Shown here: positions 5,694 through 8,227 of the stretch, in pieces | How positions within the stretch are numbered: position 1 is the stretch's first letter | Layout: every line of letters starts with the position of its first letter | Assembly: GCA_946479895.1 (NCBI GenBank) | Contig: CAMLHT010000172.1 | Span: 1-8,227 of the forward strand | DNA length: 8,227 nucleotides | Direction of reading: 5' to 3' | DNA from: an uncultured Gemmatimonadota bacterium | GTDB taxonomy: Bacteria; Gemmatimonadota; Gemmatimonadetes; Gemmatimonadales; Gemmatimonadaceae | The notes under the pieces: generated by a model | The model's input: only the letters and a program-made list of their open reading frames with translations | The model's database searches: none | What the model was told of the DNA's origin: nothing | Translations under genes and position numbers: made by a program

Positions 5694-6092
5694 ATGAGCA
5701 CAGAAGGCGTCATCGAGGGACTTTGGGGGGTTCGGTATCAGGTCACGGATGTGCCGCGCGCGGTCGGCTTCTACACCGACACACTCGGGTTCAGGCTCGA
5801 TTTCCAGAATCTCCCCGCGTTCGGCCAGGTTTCCATCGATAACCTCAAGCTCATACTCAGCGGACCTGGCGCATCCGGCTCTCGGCCGATGCCGGACGGT
5901 CGCAACCAGGAGCCGGGTGGATGGAACCGCGTCGTGCTACGCGTGAAGAACTTGCCGGAGACGATCGCCGACCTGACGCGCAAAGGCGTACGATTCCGGA
6001 ATGAGATGGAGGTCGGACCGGGAGGAAAGCAGATCCAGATTGAAGATCCGGATGGGAATCCCGTCGAGCTGTTCGAGCCCGCTGGCCGGTAG
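5694..6092 (+). CDS. VOC-superfamily (glyoxalase/bleomycin-resistance fold) protein
   Basis: The 132-residue protein contains two beta-alpha-beta-beta-beta modules of the vicinal-oxygen-chelate fold: VTDVPRAVGFYTDTLGF (17-33) in the first and VKNLPETIADLTRKGVRF (84-101) through DPDGNPVELFEP (118-129) in the second. E125 of the final strand is the usual last metal ligand. By hand alignment the positions normally holding metal-binding His (seven residues before D19 and before N86) are G12 and R79, so metal-dependent catalysis is doubtful and a ligand-binding role is possible. ATG 5694 has CGGAGG (5684-5689) four bases upstream; an open frame further upstream to 5442 overlaps the permease and is not used. 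It starts 35 bp after the permease with no terminator between, so it may be the last gene of the operon. Its exact activity is unknown. Confidence 0.88.
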   Translation: MSTEGVIEGLWGVRYQVTDVPRAVGFYTDTLGFRLDFQNLPAFGQVSIDNLKLILSGPGASGSRPMPDGRNQEPGGWNRVVLRVKNLPETIADLTRKGVRFRNEMEVGPGGKQIQIEDPDGNPVELFEPAGR

Positions 6093-6126
6093 CGCCGTTC
6101 GAGGCTCGGCCTTCGACCGGACGGCG
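6093..6126. terminator. Stem-loop between convergent genes, possible terminator
   Basis: CGCCGT (6093-6098) pairs with ACGGCG (6121-6126). Inside, TCGAGGC (6099-6105) pairs with GCC-TCGA (6109-6116, one bulged T) around TCG. It fills the 38-bp gap between the convergent VOC and DedA genes. No T-run follows on either strand, so an intrinsic terminator role is uncertain. Confidence 0.4.
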
Positions 6127-6130
6127 TAGT

Positions 6131-6808
6131 TCAGTGCTTTCGCTTCCGCGGTATCTCCATCTCCGACGTCTCGTAGACGTGCACGTGATGTCCGCTCAGG
6201 ACGTCGGCGGTGCGCTGCGCGATGCGTCGGCGGCGGCGCATGAAGAACAGCGTGGCGATCAGCACGATCGCGATGAAGCCGAGCCGGACGTCGTAGCGGG
6301 TCGTGAAGCCGAGCAGGCGCAGCGCCTCTCCGCCCGCCTTCCAGCCAAGGAAGAAGAACAGAGCGCTCCACACCCAGCAGCTGATCCCGCTCGCGACGAC
6401 GTACACCGGAAACGCGACGCGCGCCGCACCGCAGGCGATCGGAACCGGTAGCCGCAGCCCGTAGGCGAACCGCACCATGAGCGAGGAGCGCCACGGGTTG
6501 CGCTGCACCAGCGCGAGCGCGGCGTCGAGCAGGCGCTGCCAGGAAGGAAACCGCTTTCGCACCCATTCGATCCGCCACCGGCCGAGAAAGTACAGGCCGA
6601 TCGACGGGATCCAGGTGCCGACCGCGACGGCAGTGATGACCCCGATCAGGCCGAGCCGGCGGTTGCTGGCCGCGATGCCGCCGAAGATCGGGTTCGCCTC
6701 CTCGAATACGATGCTCGTGATGCCGAGCACGACGTATTTCCACAGCCGGTGGATGGGGGAGACATACTCGGCGTACGAGCTGGCCGAGGCGGCGGCTTGC
6801 ACGAGCAT
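6131..6808 (-). CDS. DedA family (VTT/SNARE-associated domain) membrane protein
   Basis: DedA proteins are inner-membrane proteins needed for membrane homeostasis; members have been linked to undecaprenyl-phosphate or phospholipid translocation. This 225-residue protein has hydrophobic segments near 25-35, 41-75 (including a re-entrant-like stretch FEEANPIFGG with E36/E37), 122-155 and 177-190. The family motif of paired arginines appears as VRFAYGLRLPVP (R113, R119), followed by the small-residue-rich segment CGAARVAFP. An arginine-rich stretch (191-195) marks the cytoplasmic C-terminus. I chose ATG at 6808. The frame continues to 7120, but that part is low-complexity, lacks family similarity and overlaps the divergent gene on the other strand. 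A GGAGGGG lies 15 bases upstream of the ATG, somewhat far. It converges on the VOC gene and is not obviously linked to the aromatic operon. Confidence 0.88.
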   Translation of the reverse strand: MLVQAAASASSYAEYVSPIHRLWKYVVLGITSIVFEEANPIFGGIAASNRRLGLIGVITAVAVGTWIPSIGLYFLGRWRIEWVRKRFPSWQRLLDAALALVQRNPWRSSLMVRFAYGLRLPVPIACGAARVAFPVYVVASGISCWVWSALFFFLGWKAGGEALRLLGFTTRYDVRLGFIAIVLIATLFFMRRRRRIAQRTADVLSGHHVHVYETSEMEIPRKRKH

Positions 6809-6944
6809 GTCCAGGATATGAGCACCCCTCCGGCCAGCGTGAACCGGGAATTTATCGACGGGGCCGCGTGCCGCGAACCAATCGAGCGGGGCGGTGTGCA
6901 ACAATGGCGCGCCGACGCGGCGCGACGACTCCCATCCCAGGACG

Positions 6945-7424
6945 ATGCGACTTCTGCTTCCACTCTCGCTCGCCGCCGGCCTCGCGTCCTTCGGGCCATC
7001 GCCCGAGGCGAACGCGCCTATGCGCGACCCGGACGCCGGGCGCGCCTGGGTCGACACGGCGCGCGCGGACGCCGACACGTCGCCCACGCCGGGAGATACC
7101 GTGCGCGCTCGCGCCGACACGGTGGGCGAGTACCGCGGCCTCTACGAGACCGGCTTCGAGGTGAGCTGGTTCCACCCGTGCGGCGCGCCGACTGGCGATG
7201 ACAGCTGGTGGGTGACGCTCTCGAACGACGCACTGCGCCAGCGCGACAGCCTGACCAGGACGCTCACCGGTCAGCCGCGCGTGCTCTACGTGCGGTGGCG
7301 CGGCACCGTCAGTCCGAAGATGCCAGCCGGCGCGGGCCACATGGGGCGCGGCTCGCGCTACATGCTCGTCACCGAAGTGCTGCAGCTGCGCGCGTCCGAC
7401 GAGGCGGGCTGCACCTCGACGTGA
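6945..7424 (+). CDS. Small secreted protein of unknown function
   Basis: I do not recognise a named family. The 159-residue product starts MRLLLPLSLAAGLASFG, a short Sec signal peptide, with cleavage likely near residues 24-25 (EANA-P). No lipobox cysteine follows the hydrophobic core, so it is predicted to be periplasmic or released. A Thr/Asp/Ala-rich linker (about 28-60) precedes a compact domain with YRGLYETGFEVSWFHPCG (63-80), WWV (88-90), YVRWRG (115-120) and a final LVTEVLQLR strand. C79 and C156 are the only cysteines and could form a disulphide. The pattern of a short beta-rich domain with a Phe-x-x-Pro-Cys motif and Trp-Trp resembles uncharacterised envelope proteins I have seen in other GC-rich bacteria. 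ATG 6945 is chosen because it gives the signal peptide; upstream in-frame ATGs add a polar stretch. It diverges from the DedA gene across 136 bp. Confidence 0.75.
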   Translation: MRLLLPLSLAAGLASFGPSPEANAPMRDPDAGRAWVDTARADADTSPTPGDTVRARADTVGEYRGLYETGFEVSWFHPCGAPTGDDSWWVTLSNDALRQRDSLTRTLTGQPRVLYVRWRGTVSPKMPAGAGHMGRGSRYMLVTEVLQLRASDEAGCTST

Positions 7425-7484
7425 GCGCGCTTTCGACCGGAGTGCGCCGCTGATATCGTACGCGGTCTCACCTCGGCTCGAGCC

Positions 7485-8227
7485 ATGACTCCCATTCCTT
7501 CAGGCAGCAAGCTCGCGTCGCTCGAGCAGGTCTACGTCGCCGACCGCGCTGCGTGGCGGCAGTGGCTGGCGGCGAATCACGCCGCGTCGCCCGGGATCTG
7601 GCTCGTGTTCGACAAGAAGTCGAGCCGCGCGGATCGACTGAAGTACGTCGATGCGGTGGAGGAGGCACTGTGCTTCGGCTGGATCGACAGCACCGTGCGC
7701 ACGCTGGACGACGCGCGCTACGTGCAGCTCATGGCGCCGCGGAAGCCGAAGAGCACCTGGGCGGCGACGAACAAGGCGCGCGTCGAGCGCCTGACCGCCG
7801 AAGGGCTGATGGCCGAAGCGGGGCTCGCATCGGTCGAGCGCGCGAAGGCGAACGGGTCGTGGTCGAGCCTCGACGCCGTGGAGGCGTTCGTCATGCCCGC
7901 CGACCTCGCGAAAGCGCTGCGGGCATTGCCGGACGCGGCGAAGAACTTTGCCGCCATCGCCCCCTCGCGGCGCAAGGCGTTTCTGCACTGGATCAGCCAG
8001 GCCGTCCGCGCCGAGACGCGCGCTCATCGTGTGGCTCATGTGGTGCAGCTCGCTGCGTCGAACCTGAAATCGCGACACCTCCTGCCGGCCGCGATGCCGG
8101 CGAAGCCCGGAACGAAAGCGAAGTCGAAGTCACCCGCCGCGAAGCGTGCAGGATCGGCGAAGTCGGCGAAGGCGAAGTCCCCGAAGTCCCCGAAGTCCCC
8201 GAAGTCCCCGAAGTCCCCGAAGTCCCC
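7485..8227 (+). CDS. YdeI/OmpD-associated family protein with Lys-Ser-Pro tail (3' end outside window)
   Basis: The frame opens at ATG 7485 and is still open at the window edge (247 complete codons). Residues about 15-125 match the YdeI/OmdA family: YVADRAAWRQWL (17-28), CFGWIDS (63-69), PRKPKSTWAATNKARVERL (85-103) and GLMAEAGLASVERAKANGSW (107-126). A second helical part (about 130-195) includes the APSRRKAFLHWI segment (159-170). The biochemical role is not established; some relatives are linked to resistance to cationic peptides. From residue 204 the composition changes to Lys, Ala, Ser and Pro, and from 231 it becomes a pure Lys-Ser-Pro repeat, like a histone H1 or AlgP-type basic tail. 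Such a tail suggests nucleic-acid or polyanion binding, which is inference. No Shine-Dalgarno is evident before the ATG; the gene lies 60 bp after the secreted-protein gene. Confidence 0.9.
   Translation, partial: MTPIPSGSKLASLEQVYVADRAAWRQWLAANHAASPGIWLVFDKKSSRADRLKYVDAVEEALCFGWIDSTVRTLDDARYVQLMAPRKPKSTWAATNKARVERLTAEGLMAEAGLASVERAKANGSWSSLDAVEAFVMPADLAKALRALPDAAKNFAAIAPSRRKAFLHWISQAVRAETRAHRVAHVVQLAASNLKSRHLLPAAMPAKPGTKAKSKSPAAKRAGSAKSAKAKSPKSPKSPKSPKSPKS
8174..8227 (+). repeat. Perfect 9-bp tandem repeat (GAAGTCCCC), at least six copies
   Basis: Six exact copies of GAAGTCCCC run from 8174 to the last base of the window. They are in frame with the YdeI-family gene and read AAG-TCC-CCG (Lys-Ser-Pro). 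Imperfect relatives (GCGAAGTCG, GCGAAGGCG) precede from about 8109, suggesting expansion from a Lys-rich tail. The array is cut by the window edge, so copy number is a minimum. Confidence 0.95.

Noticed and set aside
6809..7120. N-terminal extension of the DedA protein
   Set aside because: The extension lacks DedA similarity, is low-complexity and overlaps the divergent secreted-protein gene; the ATG at 6808 gives a normal family length.
8174..8227. Tandem repeat as a CRISPR or origin iteron array
   Set aside because: The units are 9 bp, contiguous without spacers and in frame with a coding sequence, so they are a coding microsatellite.

Overview
The window is GC-rich (roughly two thirds or more G+C by eye), densely packed and free of recognisable mobile elements, rRNA or tRNA. 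Gene content and style (type I-beta DAHP synthase with an N-terminal ferredoxin-like domain, DrrA/B-type ABC pair, DedA protein, lasso-type precursor, chains of GTGA overlaps) suggest a free-living bacterium. Gemmatimonadota or a related soil phylum is my best guess, from overall resemblance only.

Layout. Positions 1-725 hold the 3' part of an M20 metallopeptidase gene. Positions 726-1108 look like a self-contained unit: a possible promoter, a structured 5' UTR, a strong Shine-Dalgarno sequence, a 36-codon gene (940-1050) that fits the lasso-peptide precursor pattern, and a strong intrinsic terminator (1071-1108). After an inverted-repeat patch (1109-1175) comes a second control region. It has a promoter (1182-1211), a 29-residue leader peptide packed with Tyr and Phe codons (1219-1308), and mutually exclusive antiterminator (1277-1290 with 1337-1348) and terminator (1343-1371) structures. 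This is a textbook-style transcription attenuator in front of DAHP synthase.

The attenuator controls a tight operon of aroF-type DAHP synthase (1416-2465), AroQ chorismate mutase (2462-2779) and prephenate dehydrogenase (2779-3651), that is, shikimate entry plus the tyrosine branch. The operon continues by translational overlap into an ABC-2 exporter: ATPase 3648-4595 and permease 4588-5658. A VOC-fold protein (5694-6092) follows after 35 bp and may be co-transcribed.

On the minus strand a DedA-family membrane protein (6131-6808) converges on the VOC gene. It diverges from a small secreted protein of unknown function (6945-7424). The window ends inside a YdeI/OmpD-associated family gene (7485 onward) whose 3' end becomes a perfect 9-bp tandem repeat coding for Lys-Ser-Pro, giving a histone-H1-like basic tail.

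The two most interesting items are the orphan lasso precursor, with no maturation genes in view, and the Tyr/Phe attenuator, whose leader peptide appears to be translated from a leaderless GTG start.
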